Assembly: GCF_039904985.1 (NCBI RefSeq)
Contig: NZ_CP157005.1
Coordinates: 1,674,001 to 1,738,000 of the forward strand
From: Methylomonas sp. AM2-LC
GTDB taxonomy: Bacteria; Pseudomonadota; Gammaproteobacteria; Methylococcales; Methylomonadaceae
Direction of reading: 5' to 3'
DNA length: 64,000 bases
The position numbers and the translations under genes are program-made. Within the stretch, counting starts at the first letter, position 1. The number at the start of each line of letters is the position of its first letter. Below, piece by piece: positions 1 to 11,183 of the stretch. The notes beneath the pieces are model-generated. The model worked only from the letters and a program-made list of their open reading frames with translations, ran no database searches and was not told the origin of the DNA.

Positions 1-1
1 C

Positions 2-448
2 GTATGGGCATTGCGTTTATCCAATATAGAATTTGGTATTGAAGGTGTTGCCGATGTAGTGGAATATCATCGTCAAGAAGCAGGTATAGAAATACCGTAT
101 CCAATTGAATACAAACGCGGTAAGCCTAAAACGCATCGCGCTGATGAAGTGCAGCTTTGTGCTCAGGCACTTTGTCTGGAAGAAATGCATGGAGTTGATG
201 TGACTGATGGTGCACTTTTCTATGGTGAGGTACGAAGGAGACACCCCGTGCATTTTGATGCTGAATTGCGTAACTTGACGATAGAAATAATTTTGGCATG
301 TAGAGCTATTGTGCAATCAAAAGTTACGCCAAAAGCATTTTACGAAGCAAAAAAATGCAATGGATGTTCGTTAATCGACCAGTGCCATCCAGAACGTTTT
401 AGGAAGTCTGCTTCTAGTTGGTTGGCAGCACAATTAAAAAAGGATTAA
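2..448 (+). CDS. cas4: Cas4 exonuclease, type I-C (5' truncated by window edge)
   Basis: Cas4 helps trim and orient prespacers (PAM selection) during CRISPR adaptation. The frame is open from base 2 with no start in the window, so only the C-terminal ~148 residues are present. Visible are the RecB-like nuclease stretch 'GVADVVEY' (the Asp lies in the metal-binding core), 'YPIEYKRGKPK' with the E-x-K pair of a PD-(D/E)XK fold, and the C-terminal cysteines of 'CNGCSLIDQC' expected for the Fe-S cluster. It ends 2 bases before cas1, so the two are almost certainly co-transcribed. The other type I-C genes (cas3, cas5, cas8c, cas7) are expected upstream, outside the window. Confidence 0.88.
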   Translation, partial: VWALRLSNIEFGIEGVADVVEYHRQEAGIEIPYPIEYKRGKPKTHRADEVQLCAQALCLEEMHGVDVTDGALFYGEVRRRHPVHFDAELRNLTIEIILACRAIVQSKVTPKAFYEAKKCNGCSLIDQCHPERFRKSASSWLAAQLKKD

Positions 449-450
449 AC

Positions 451-1485
451 ATGCGCCCATTACGAAATGTTATTTATGTTCAAACGCAAAACTCATGGCT
501 ACATAAAGATAACGAAAACCTCGTTTTAAAAGTGGATAAAGAAACCATAGCACGAATACCCATTCATAAATTACAAGGTTTAGTTTGTTTTGGGCAGGTG
601 TCTGTTTCTCCATATCTTATGGCGCATTGTGCGGAAAATGGCGTAACAATTACTTTTTTAAATATGTTCGGCAAATTTTTGGCACGGGTAGAAGGTCCAG
701 TCAGTGGGAATGTATTGTTACGCCGGACACAGCATTTAGCTGGGAATAGTTCGGAAAGTAGCGTCAATATCGCCCAAGTTATGTTAACAGGTAAGTTGTA
801 TAACCAACGCTATGTAATAAGAAGATACTTACGTGATCATGGCGAAACTATTACTGATAAGAAGGTACTTTTCGATTTGCAAACTGCTGAAAAACGGTTG
901 TCGCGGTGTTTAACACAAATTACAGACTGTACAACTATAGATACCTTAATGGGGCGGGAAGGAGAGGCTGCACAAGTGTATTTTGGAGTATTTAATCATT
1001 TAATCCGACAAAAAGATTTCGAGTTCGATATTCGAAGACGTAGACCACCTTCAGATCCAGTAAATGCGTTGCTATCATTTTGTTACACTTTACTTATTCA
1101 TGATTGCCGCTCTGCACTCGAAACTACAGGACTTGATCCTGCCAGCGGTTTTTTACATCAATTGCGAAGTGGAAGACCCTCGTTAGCGTTAGATATTGCA
1201 GAAGAGTTTAGGCCATTGATTGATCGATTTGTATTGACTTTGATTAACAAGCGTCAGTTGGTTGTTAAAGATTTTGAAACATGGCCAAATGGTTCGCTAA
1301 CGCTAAAAGATGAACCCCGTAAAACACTGTTAGCCGCTTGGCAAGATCGTAAGCAAGATACTATATTACATCCTTGGTTTGAAGAAACAGTACCAATTGG
1401 AATACTCCCTTGGCTACAATCTCAAATTCTAGCGCGTTTTTTACGGGGTGATTGTGATAGCTATGTACCGTTTCTATGGAAATAA
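451..1485 (+). CDS. cas1: CRISPR-associated endonuclease Cas1, type I-C
   Basis: Cas1 is the integrase of the Cas1-Cas2 spacer acquisition complex. The product is 344 residues, the usual length for the I-C subtype. The N-terminus 'MRPLRNVIYVQTQNSWL' and the segments 'GREGEAAQVYF' (catalytic Glu), 'PPSDPVNALLSF' and 'ALDIAEEFRP' are typical Cas1 features. I choose ATG 451 rather than the in-frame TTG at 418, because 451 matches the family N-terminus and follows the cas4 stop by 2 bases, with a GGA-type ribosome site just before it. Cas2 follows after 14 bases. No frameshift or missing catalytic segment is seen, so it looks functional. Confidence 0.97.
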   Translation: MRPLRNVIYVQTQNSWLHKDNENLVLKVDKETIARIPIHKLQGLVCFGQVSVSPYLMAHCAENGVTITFLNMFGKFLARVEGPVSGNVLLRRTQHLAGNSSESSVNIAQVMLTGKLYNQRYVIRRYLRDHGETITDKKVLFDLQTAEKRLSRCLTQITDCTTIDTLMGREGEAAQVYFGVFNHLIRQKDFEFDIRRRRPPSDPVNALLSFCYTLLIHDCRSALETTGLDPASGFLHQLRSGRPSLALDIAEEFRPLIDRFVLTLINKRQLVVKDFETWPNGSLTLKDEPRKTLLAAWQDRKQDTILHPWFEETVPIGILPWLQSQILARFLRGDCDSYVPFLWK

Positions 1486-1499
1486 TTTAGGTATTAAAC

Positions 1500-1790
1500 A
1501 TGATGGTTTTAGTGACTTATGATGTCAGCTTTAAAAGCGAAAACGGACCGAAACGTTTGCGAAGAATAGCCAAATTATGTCTAGTTTATGGACAGAGAGT
1601 GCAATACTCAGTATTTGAAATTGAAGTTGACATAGCACAATGGACAAAACTAAAAAATGATTTAATTTCCACAATGGATGATGAATTTGATAGCTTAAGG
1701 TTTTATTACTTAGGAAGTAATTGGAAACGAAAAGTTGAGCATATAGGGGCTAAAACAGTATTGGATTTAAACGGTTTGTTACTATTGTAA
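1500..1790 (+). CDS. cas2: CRISPR-associated endoribonuclease Cas2, type I-C
   Basis: Cas2 dimers scaffold the Cas1 integrase during spacer acquisition. The 96-residue product has the ferredoxin-like opening 'MVLVTYDVS' with the conserved Asp after the first strand, then 'GPKRLRRIAKLCLVYGQRVQ' and 'SVFEIEVD', all characteristic of Cas2. Two consecutive ATG codons (1500 and 1503) are possible starts; the family usually begins M-[IV]-L-V, favouring 1503 by a hair, but no ribosome site distinguishes them. It is the last cas gene; the CRISPR leader begins immediately after it. Cas4, Cas1 and Cas2 together form the complete adaptation module of this locus. Confidence 0.96.
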   Translation: MMVLVTYDVSFKSENGPKRLRRIAKLCLVYGQRVQYSVFEIEVDIAQWTKLKNDLISTMDDEFDSLRFYYLGSNWKRKVEHIGAKTVLDLNGLLLL

Positions 1791-1964
1791 TGCGAAACAC
1801 AAGTTAACATAAAATAGAAGAAATTCGCGTTAGCTATAAGATATTGAATTAAAACAATTTATATTTTTTTGATAAATTATTTATAATACTCTAAGTAGAT
1901 GTTTTTATTGATTCGCATTTTATTGGTATTTCGATTAATATAATCAATGATTTAAGCATATGCT
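1791..1964 (+). promoter_or_regulatory. CRISPR leader (AT-rich, between cas2 and first repeat)
   Basis: These 174 bases are strongly AT-rich and non-coding and lie between cas2 and the first perfect repeat, the usual place for a type I-C leader. A TATAAT hexamer at 1882-1887 is a candidate -10 element for the pre-crRNA promoter; a matching -35 is not convincing. The leader side is assigned to this end because the degenerate repeat lies at the other end (5570-5600) and the repeat ends ATTGAAAC on the + strand. New spacers should therefore enter next to base 1965. Confidence 0.75.
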
Positions 1965-5600
<3,636 letters not shown>

Positions 5601-5739
5601 CAGAGTTTTTGATCAGGTGTAATCAAAATCTAATATCTTTTTAATGGGTGTCTTTAAGCTCATGCTAATTTCTATATTTTGATAAAATGGGGAAAATTAG
5701 CGACTATAAATGGTACGGAATAACTGTTCCTTCCGGATG

Positions 5740-6045
5740 TCAGTGAACTGTAACCTGCATATATTCTTGATCAATGTGACTAAGAATCGTTATTAGCCTA
5801 TCAATGGTATATCGATCTAGTTTTTCTTGCATTTCGAGAAAAATCAGCTGCGGCATTACCTGTTATGTCTTCAACTTTTCGTGCTGTATATGCTCGGTTC
5901 TCTAATACGCCAATAATCTCTGCGGACAGTAGCGTTTTCAATTGTTCACTACTGCGTTGGGATGGTTGAAGTCAGCAAAGCTATAACTACTGCTGTGGAT
6001 CAATTCAAACGGTACATCATTCATCTCAACATTTCCTTTAGTCAT
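5740..6045 (-). pseudogene. Decayed XRE/HigA-type antitoxin (two frameshifts)
   Basis: Read on the minus strand from an ATG at 6045 to a TGA at 5740-5742, three frames in turn give 'NDVPFELIHSSSYSFADFNH', then 'EQLKTLLSAEIIGVLENR' and 'ITGNAAADFSR', then 'KLDRYTIDRLITILSHI'. Together these match, in order, the family of short XRE-type regulators found as antitoxins (Phe-Glu-Leu-Ile start, Asn-Ala-Asp Gln-Leu-Lys helix, Ala-Ala-Asp-Phe-Ser-Arg recognition helix, Arg-Phe-Thr-Ile-Asp-Arg-Leu end). Two frame changes, near the 'HPN-A' segment and after 'DFSR', break the gene. Family assignment is from memory of the pattern. Nothing convincing is left of a partner toxin upstream (6046-6140). Bases 5601-5739 hold no gene that I recognise. 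Confidence 0.7.
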
Positions 6046-6164
6046 TTTATACGCACATGTTTAAGTTCTTTCATCTTGTGGTGTTTGGAAGCCTTGGTCT
6101 CATTAAAATGCTAGAATAACTTTAGCTATTATTAAGTTAATCATTGTTTTGCCGGGGCCAATAT

Positions 6165-6419
6165 ATGCAACAAACAGTCATTATCGATTGTCCGCCAGAA
6201 ATACTACTTGGGCTACATTTAGATGCAGAATGCTTTGCCGATTATATAAAAAAACAAGCGGCTATCAATTTGTTTAAAGAAGGCAAGCTTTCCTCTGGTT
6301 CGGCAGCAGCATGGTTAGGTATTGGTCGCGTGGCTTTTTTACATATTGCTTTTTCTGCGGGCGCCACGTTACTAGAAGATACCTCGGATGACTTCGCGCG
6401 TGAAACCGCATTACTATGA
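6165..6419 (+). CDS. UPF0175 family protein (probable antitoxin)
   Basis: The 84-residue product begins 'MQQTVIIDCPPEILLGLHLD' and continues 'IKKQAAINLFKEGKLSSG' and 'AAAWLGIGRVAFL', the hallmark of UPF0175 proteins: a short N-terminal strand followed by a helix-turn-helix-like segment. These proteins are commonly paired with DUF3368 PIN-like toxins, and a DUF3368 gene follows with a 4-base ATGA overlap, so antitoxin is the likely role. I prefer ATG 6165 over the TTG at 6144 because family members start at this position. The gene itself is intact although its partner is broken. Confidence 0.82.
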   Translation: MQQTVIIDCPPEILLGLHLDAECFADYIKKQAAINLFKEGKLSSGSAAAWLGIGRVAFLHIAFSAGATLLEDTSDDFARETALL

Positions 6420-6887
6420 TTGTATTTTCGAATACAACCCCGGTCATAGCGTTGAGCAGTATTAACTGCTTGCATTTATTGCCAAGATTATTCGTGAAAT
6501 TTATCTGGTCACAGAAGTTATTGATGAGTGTACTGTGGTCCCATTTTTGTACCGAAACTTCATGATTTAGACTGGATAAAACCCGTGAAATCAAGTCCAA
6601 TTAAGCATACAAGTATTTTATTGGAGCTGGATAAAGGCGAAAAGCATACATTGGATATGGCTTGTCAATATCAAGCGGATTGGGTAATCATTGATGAAAA
6701 AATCGGTCGAAATATGGCTGAATATTTGGGATTAAATGTAACGGGTACACTAGGTATTCTGCTTAAAGCAAAACAGCAAGGTTTGATTATATCATTTTTG
6801 GATAATGTCAAAGCCATGCAAGCTCAAGGAATATACTATCAAGAGTCTTTGATACGGAAACTTGCAAAATCAGTAGAAGAAGGATGA
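6416..6887 (+). pseudogene. DUF3368 PIN-like toxin, broken by two frameshifts
   Basis: The gene starts with the ATG at 6416 that overlaps the UPF0175 stop. Frame one gives 'MIVFSNTTPVIALSSI' with the PIN-type N-terminal Asn/Thr pattern; a second frame gives 'REIYLVTEVIDEC'; a third gives 'GPIFVPKLHDLDWIKPV', 'LELDKGEKHTLDMA', 'ADWVIIDEKIGRNMAEYLGL' and 'GTLGILLKAKQQGLI'. In that order they reconstruct a complete DUF3368 protein. The frame changes lie near 6485-6500 and near 6525-6535. The last part is open from an internal ATG at 6528 (119 residues), but lacks the N-terminal acidic motif, so a working nuclease is unlikely. Sequencing error cannot be excluded from one sequence. Confidence 0.75.
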
Positions 6888-7009
6888 ATTCAAATAGTAT
6901 TGTACGTGATGGTGTAGTGCATATCGTTAAAGATGGATTCCAGCAATCTTGCATGCAAATTCCATCATTTGATCAAACACAAATCACTTTCCGCAGCAGA
7001 ATAAATTAA
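6884..7009 (+). CDS. Short ORF overlapping the DUF3368 stop (41 aa, unknown)
   Basis: An ATG at 6884 overlaps the TGA that ends the DUF3368 frame (ATGA) and opens 41 codons, 'MNSNSIVRDGVVHIVKDG' and so on, to a TAA at 7007-7009. The overlap suggests translational coupling, but the product is not recognised and no domain is evident; it could be chance. Nothing follows on this strand, and the next gene is convergent. Confidence 0.25.
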   Translation: MNSNSIVRDGVVHIVKDGFQQSCMQIPSFDQTQITFRSRIN

Positions 7010-7018
7010 TAATACGCT

Positions 7019-7468
7019 TTAACCATCCTCTGCAACCAGCTCATTTTCAAACCGATAATTAATCTTTAAGCAGTGATCCAGCCATTTATCCAGAAAATAA
7101 TTTAGCCGCCATTTATAGTCGCGGATTTCACGCAGGTAGGCGGGGGTTTTATAGACGTGTTCAACGGCTGGATGTTCGTGATCGCGGATTACTTCCGCCA
7201 GTTGTGCATCCAGATAAATGCGTATTTTTACTCCAGGCTCAATTAACTCTGATAAGTTATGGCTAAAGCAATGATTTAATTCAATAGTCAGGGTATAGGG
7301 GTTGCGTTCCAGTACATACAGATACAAGGCTGGTTTGTTCTGGGTATGGCCGATGGCTATTTTGTCGAACGAGCGTAAATTCGGTATCAGGGTAAACAGC
7401 TTCTGATAATTGGATTCACAGATTTTTTCCAGACATAAAGAGGTATTTATGGGCCGGAACTGACTCAT
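7019..7468 (-). CDS. DUF1249 protein (YqiB family)
   Basis: The 149-residue product fits DUF1249, the YqiB family of gammaproteobacteria: 'LEKICESNYQKLFTLIPNL' near the start, then 'LYVLERNPYTLTIELNHCF' and a basic C-terminal region 'YLREIRDYKWRLNYFLDKWL'. The biochemical role of the family is not established; in enterics it sits beside a nucleotide pyrophosphatase and a cAMP hydrolase. Here it lies one base downstream of queD on the same strand, so the two form an operon. A GGAAG ribosome site precedes the ATG at 7468, inside the end of queD. No anomalies seen. Confidence 0.82.
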   Translation of the reverse strand: MSQFRPINTSLCLEKICESNYQKLFTLIPNLRSFDKIAIGHTQNKPALYLYVLERNPYTLTIELNHCFSHNLSELIEPGVKIRIYLDAQLAEVIRDHEHPAVEHVYKTPAYLREIRDYKWRLNYFLDKWLDHCLKINYRFENELVAEDG

Positions 7469-7469
7469 T

Positions 7470-7874
7470 TTAATCTTCCCGGTAACAGGCGCAAGCGCTG
7501 GCAGTTTCCCAAAGTACTACCTGATCTACATTAAAACCTTGCTGCTTAACATGCTGATAGATCATTTTGCTGAGTACTTCAGCTGTTGGGTGTTCGTCTA
7601 TGGCTAAAAACTGTTCGTTTTGGGCAAGCAGTGCGGGGATGATGGGGTCGTCCTTGTGTAGCAGAAAGTTATGGTCCAGTATTTTATTAATAAAACCATC
7701 TACGCACTCTTTGACATCGGCAAAATCGCACACCATACCTTGCTCGTTCAGCGTTTCTTGTTTGATGGAAATGCTGGCTTTAACACTGTGTCCATGCAGA
7801 TTGCGGCATTTGCCGGGATGATTCATCAACCGGTGGCCGTAACAGAAATAGACTTCTTTTGTAATGATGAACAT
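7470..7874 (-). CDS. queD: 6-pyruvoyl-tetrahydropterin synthase / 6-carboxytetrahydropterin synthase family
   Basis: QueD converts dihydroneopterin triphosphate to 6-carboxy-tetrahydropterin, the first committed step toward queuosine. The 134-residue product has the zinc ligands of the family: His14 and the pair His27/His29 in 'GKCRNLHGHS', with the catalytic Cys23 in the same stretch, followed by 'VCDFADVK', 'LDHNFLL', 'PTAEVLSKMIY' and the C-terminal 'WETASACACY' with its conserved Glu. It is the first gene of a two-gene minus-strand operon with the DUF1249 gene. In a methanotroph a pterin role other than queuosine (for example in the methanopterin branch) is conceivable, but nothing in the sequence supports that over QueD. 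Confidence 0.88.
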   Translation of the reverse strand: MFIITKEVYFCYGHRLMNHPGKCRNLHGHSVKASISIKQETLNEQGMVCDFADVKECVDGFINKILDHNFLLHKDDPIIPALLAQNEQFLAIDEHPTAEVLSKMIYQHVKQQGFNVDQVVLWETASACACYRED

Positions 7875-8252
7875 GGATGCGTTTGATTCGATGCTGGATT
7901 TAATTAAGAGGTTAGGCGGTAAGTAACTTTTTATGTACAGGGTAAGTTAAAAATTGGGTAACGATTCAGAGTAAAGGTAAACTTTTATAGAATGTACCCG
8001 CGTTAGGAGGTAACTCTACAGCCTAGCTAACCCACCCTGCGCTGGGTATTTATAAAAAATTATAACGTATATTATTTTACATTATAGGTCTTTTGGACTG
8101 TAAAGCTGTAATGTGGATGCTGGCTCACAAAATAAGCATTCCATCAATTAAGCAGGGTAATTAATGCTGGGTTAATTGTCGCTGCAAAGTTATGCAAGCA
8201 GTCATCACATGCATTACAATTCTCATTATATTTACCGAACGAGAATCAGGAC
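7875..8252. other. Intergenic region between divergent queD and a small membrane protein gene
   Basis: About 380 AT-rich bases that must hold the promoters of both divergent units. I see a short inverted repeat around 8028-8045 (ACCCA/TGGGT) but no convincing riboswitch or coding frame. The region just before queD was examined for a preQ1-type element and none was recognised. Confidence 0.4.
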
Positions 8253-8411
8253 ATGACCGAACACAAAGCAACTGATGCAAGCAAGAAAGTAAAAACTATT
8301 GCAGCTGTTATTTATTTGCTGGTATTGGTTTTTTTAGTGGGTGGATCCTATCTTAATCAACAGTCTCAAGCCCAAGCAACGGCAACTGATAAGGCTGTTG
8401 CGCAACAATAA
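8253..8411 (+). CDS. Small single-pass membrane protein (52 aa), unknown
   Basis: An ATG at 8253 with an AGGA-like site just upstream opens 52 codons. The product has a charged N-terminus 'MTEHKATDASKKVK', one hydrophobic segment (about residues 15-32, 'TIAAVIYLLVLVFLVGG') and a Gln/Ala-rich tail. This layout (soluble basic head, single helix, polar tail) is that of a genuine small inner-membrane protein, and codon choice is like the neighbours. No family is recognised. The 239 bases between it and the next gene hold no recognised gene or clear promoter. Confidence 0.55.
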   Translation: MTEHKATDASKKVKTIAAVIYLLVLVFLVGGSYLNQQSQAQATATDKAVAQQ

Positions 8412-8650
8412 ATTGCTTTTTTTGACAATTATTTGCCAAAATCTCAGCGCTTGAAATTGACAATGGTCTGTAACACCAGTACCTTAGCGCATTTTTGTTA
8501 GAAGTTGTTTAAAAGTCCGCCTTGGTCCATTAGGGCAGGTGCTAAGTATGTCAGATGAAAATGGTCTGCCTAATTTCTTATCGCTACTGCTCAGCTAGCC
8601 CAAGTTTTTAACCTGTTCTACTTATTACTTAAAACCGACACAAGAGCCTA

Positions 8651-9835
8651 ATGGAAGAATTTCACCGTATCAGTCGTCTGCCTCCTTATGTTTTCAATAT
8701 TGTTAACGAGTTAAAAGCCAAAGCCCGAGCGGATGGTGAGGATATTATTGATTTTGGCATGGGTAATCCCGATCAGCCGACACCGCCACATATCGTGCAA
8801 AAAATGGTGGAGGTTGCCGAGCGTGGAGATACTCATCGTTACTCTGTTTCCAAGGGGATACCACGTTTACGTAAAGCCATCTGTAGTTGGTATAAAAATC
8901 GCTTTGACGTTGATCTGGACTTTAATACCGAAGCCATTGTCACTATAGGTTCCAAAGAAGGCTTGTCGCATTTGGCGTTGGCAACCCTGGGTCCTGGCGA
9001 TGTGGTGCTGGTGCCAAATCCTGCCTATCCTATTCATCCTTACGGGGTGGTGATTGCGGGTGCAGATTTACGCCACGTGCCCATGACGCCGGGTACCGAT
9101 TTCTTTCAGGAATTGAATAATGCCATCGCCGAATGCTGGCCCAAACCCAAAATGCTGATTCTTAATTTTCCTGGCAATCCCACCAGCCAATGTGTGGAAC
9201 TGGATTTTTTCGAAAAAGTAGTCGCAGTTTGTAAAGAACAAAATATTTGGATTGTGCACGATATTGCCTACGCGGACATCGTTTTTGATGGTTATGTAGC
9301 ACCCTCTATTCTGCAAGTGCCGGGTGCCAAAGACATTGCTGTTGAATTTTTCTCCTTATCCAAAAGCTATAATATGCCCGGTTGGCGGGTAGGTTTTATG
9401 TGCGGTAATCCCACCTTGGTTTCTGCACTGACACGCATTAAGTCTTATATGGATTACGGTACTTTTACACCCATTCAAGTAGCGGCCATTACTGCGCTGG
9501 AAGGCCCACAAGATTGCGTTAAAGAAATTTGCGAAATGTATCGAGTGCGCCGCGATGTGTTGTGTGATGGCTTAAATGCCATGGGTTGGGCAGTGGAAAA
9601 ACCCAAAGCCACTATGTTTGTCTGGGCGCCTATTCCAGAAGCTTATCGAGAGATGGGTTCTATTGAGTTTGCCAAAAAATTGATTATTGATGCCAAGGTA
9701 GCGGTATCGCCGGGTATCGGTTTTGGAAAGCTGGGTGATGATCATATACGCTTCAGTTTAATTGAAAACGAACACAGAACCCGGCAAGCCTTGCGCAGCA
9801 TCCGTAATATGCTGAAGAAAGACAACGTAGTATAA
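8651..9835 (+). CDS. alaC: Alanine/glutamate-pyruvate class I aminotransferase
   Basis: A fold-type I PLP aminotransferase of 394 residues close to AlaC, which interconverts pyruvate and alanine with glutamate. Visible are '[12 protein letters not shown]' near the start, 'NFPGNPTSQ' (substrate carboxylate and PLP contact), '[13 protein letters not shown]' and the PLP Schiff-base lysine, Lys238, in '[15 protein letters not shown]', with the C-terminal '[17 protein letters not shown]' containing the conserved carboxylate-binding Arg. AAGAG precedes the ATG by 5 bases. hom follows after 34 bases and then thrC, an arrangement known from other gammaproteobacteria and consistent with an aspartate/alanine amino-acid operon. 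Exact substrate is inferred. Confidence 0.87.
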   Translation: MEEFHRISRLPPYVFNIVNELKAKARADGEDIIDFGMGNPDQPTPPHIVQKMVEVAERGDTHRYSVSKGIPRLRKAICSWYKNRFDVDLDFNTEAIVTIGSKEGLSHLALATLGPGDVVLVPNPAYPIHPYGVVIAGADLRHVPMTPGTDFFQELNNAIAECWPKPKMLILNFPGNPTSQCVELDFFEKVVAVCKEQNIWIVHDIAYADIVFDGYVAPSILQVPGAKDIAVEFFSLSKSYNMPGWRVGFMCGNPTLVSALTRIKSYMDYGTFTPIQVAAITALEGPQDCVKEICEMYRVRRDVLCDGLNAMGWAVEKPKATMFVWAPIPEAYREMGSIEFAKKLIIDAKVAVSPGIGFGKLGDDHIRFSLIENEHRTRQALRSIRNMLKKDNVV

Positions 9836-9869
9836 TGCCTGAATTTGGGTTTATTGCTAGGAGTCGGGT

Positions 9870-11180
9870 TTGAAACCGGTAAAAATAGGCATTTTGGGAT
9901 TAGGGACCGTCGGCGGTGGTACAGTTAATGTACTAAAAAGAAATGCCGAGGAAATTGCGCGCAGGGCAGGACGAGAAATTGTCATTTGTTGCGCCTCTGC
10001 ACGTGATCTACAACGGCAACGTATTTGTGATACTCAGGGCATCATACTAACTACCGATCCGTTCGAGATTGTCAACGATCCAGACATTGATGTTGTAGTC
10101 GAATTGATGGGTGGGTATGATCCAGCCAAACAGTTGGTATTGACTGCAATCGCTAATGGTAAGCATGTTGTTACAGCCAATAAAGCCCTGATTGCCCTAC
10201 ACGGTAACGAAATCTTTGCCGAAGCCAGCAAAAAAGGGGTGATGGTATTGTTTGAAGCGGCTGTGGCAGGGGGTATTCCCATTATCAAAGCCATCCGCGA
10301 GGGTTTAAGCGGTAATCAGATTAAATGGCTGGCTGGCATTATCAATGGTACTGGCAATTTTATTTTGACCGAAATGCGCGACAAAGGCCGCGATTTTGCC
10401 GATGTACTGGCTGAGGCGCAGGCTTTGGGCTATGCAGAGGCCGATCCTACTTTTGATGTCGAAGGTATAGATGCGGGACACAAACTGACCATACTGGCCT
10501 CCATTGCTTTTGGTATCCCTTTGCAGTTCGATAAAGTATTCACCGAAGGCATTACCCAAATTACCCGTGCCGATGTGGAATATGCAGAAGCTTTGGGTTA
10601 TCGCATCAAACATCTGGGTATTGCTCGCAAAACAGCACAGGGCATAGAATTACGCGTACACCCTACCTTAATACCAAAACGCCGCCTAATTGCCAATGTG
10701 GATGGTGTGATGAATGCGGTTCTGGTGTGTGGTGATGCTGTCGGGCCTACTTTGTATTATGGTGCCGGTGCGGGTGCAGAGCCAACCGCATCTGCTGTGG
10801 TTGCCGATCTGGTCGATGTGGTTAGAGCCATGACCAGTGACCCAGAAAACCGCGTACCGCATCTGGCTTTTCAGTCCGATGCAATAGTCGATATTCCGCT
10901 GCTGCCTGCCGATGCTATTCAAACAGCCTATTATTTGCGCCTAACTGCGGAAGATAAACCAGGGGTATTGGCCGATGTTACCCGCATATTGGCAACGCAT
11001 CATATTAGTATAGAAGCCTTAATTCAGAAAGAACCGCTACCCGGTGAGTCTTCTGTACCCATTATTATGTTAACGCAGCTCACGCTGGAAAAAGAAATGA
11101 ATGCCGCCATCACTGAAATTGAGGCGTTAAGCACCGTGACTGGCAAAATTAATCGCATACGCCTGGAAACCTTAGGATAA
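9870..11180 (+). CDS. hom: Homoserine dehydrogenase
   Basis: Reduces aspartate semialdehyde to homoserine, feeding threonine and methionine. The 436-residue product has the NAD(P) site 'GILGLGTVGGGTVN' at residues 6-19, the catalytic region 'GTGNFILTEM' and 'AEADPTFDVEGIDAGHKL', and a C-terminal ACT domain starting around 'YYLRLTAEDKPGVLADVT', where threonine feedback acts in homologs. The start is a TTG at 9870, supported by AGGAG at 9859-9863 six bases upstream and the typical beginning 'MKPVKIGILGLG'. thrC follows after 3 bases, so they are coupled. This is the monofunctional form without an aspartokinase domain. Confidence 0.96.
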   Translation: MKPVKIGILGLGTVGGGTVNVLKRNAEEIARRAGREIVICCASARDLQRQRICDTQGIILTTDPFEIVNDPDIDVVVELMGGYDPAKQLVLTAIANGKHVVTANKALIALHGNEIFAEASKKGVMVLFEAAVAGGIPIIKAIREGLSGNQIKWLAGIINGTGNFILTEMRDKGRDFADVLAEAQALGYAEADPTFDVEGIDAGHKLTILASIAFGIPLQFDKVFTEGITQITRADVEYAEALGYRIKHLGIARKTAQGIELRVHPTLIPKRRLIANVDGVMNAVLVCGDAVGPTLYYGAGAGAEPTASAVVADLVDVVRAMTSDPENRVPHLAFQSDAIVDIPLLPADAIQTAYYLRLTAEDKPGVLADVTRILATHHISIEALIQKEPLPGESSVPIIMLTQLTLEKEMNAAITEIEALSTVTGKINRIRLETLG

Positions 11181-11183
11181 AAC

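Noticed and set aside
7875..8100. Possible preQ1 riboswitch upstream of queD
   Set aside because: The minus-strand leader lacks the short hairpin and A-rich tail pattern of preQ1-I, and no other class could be recognised by eye.
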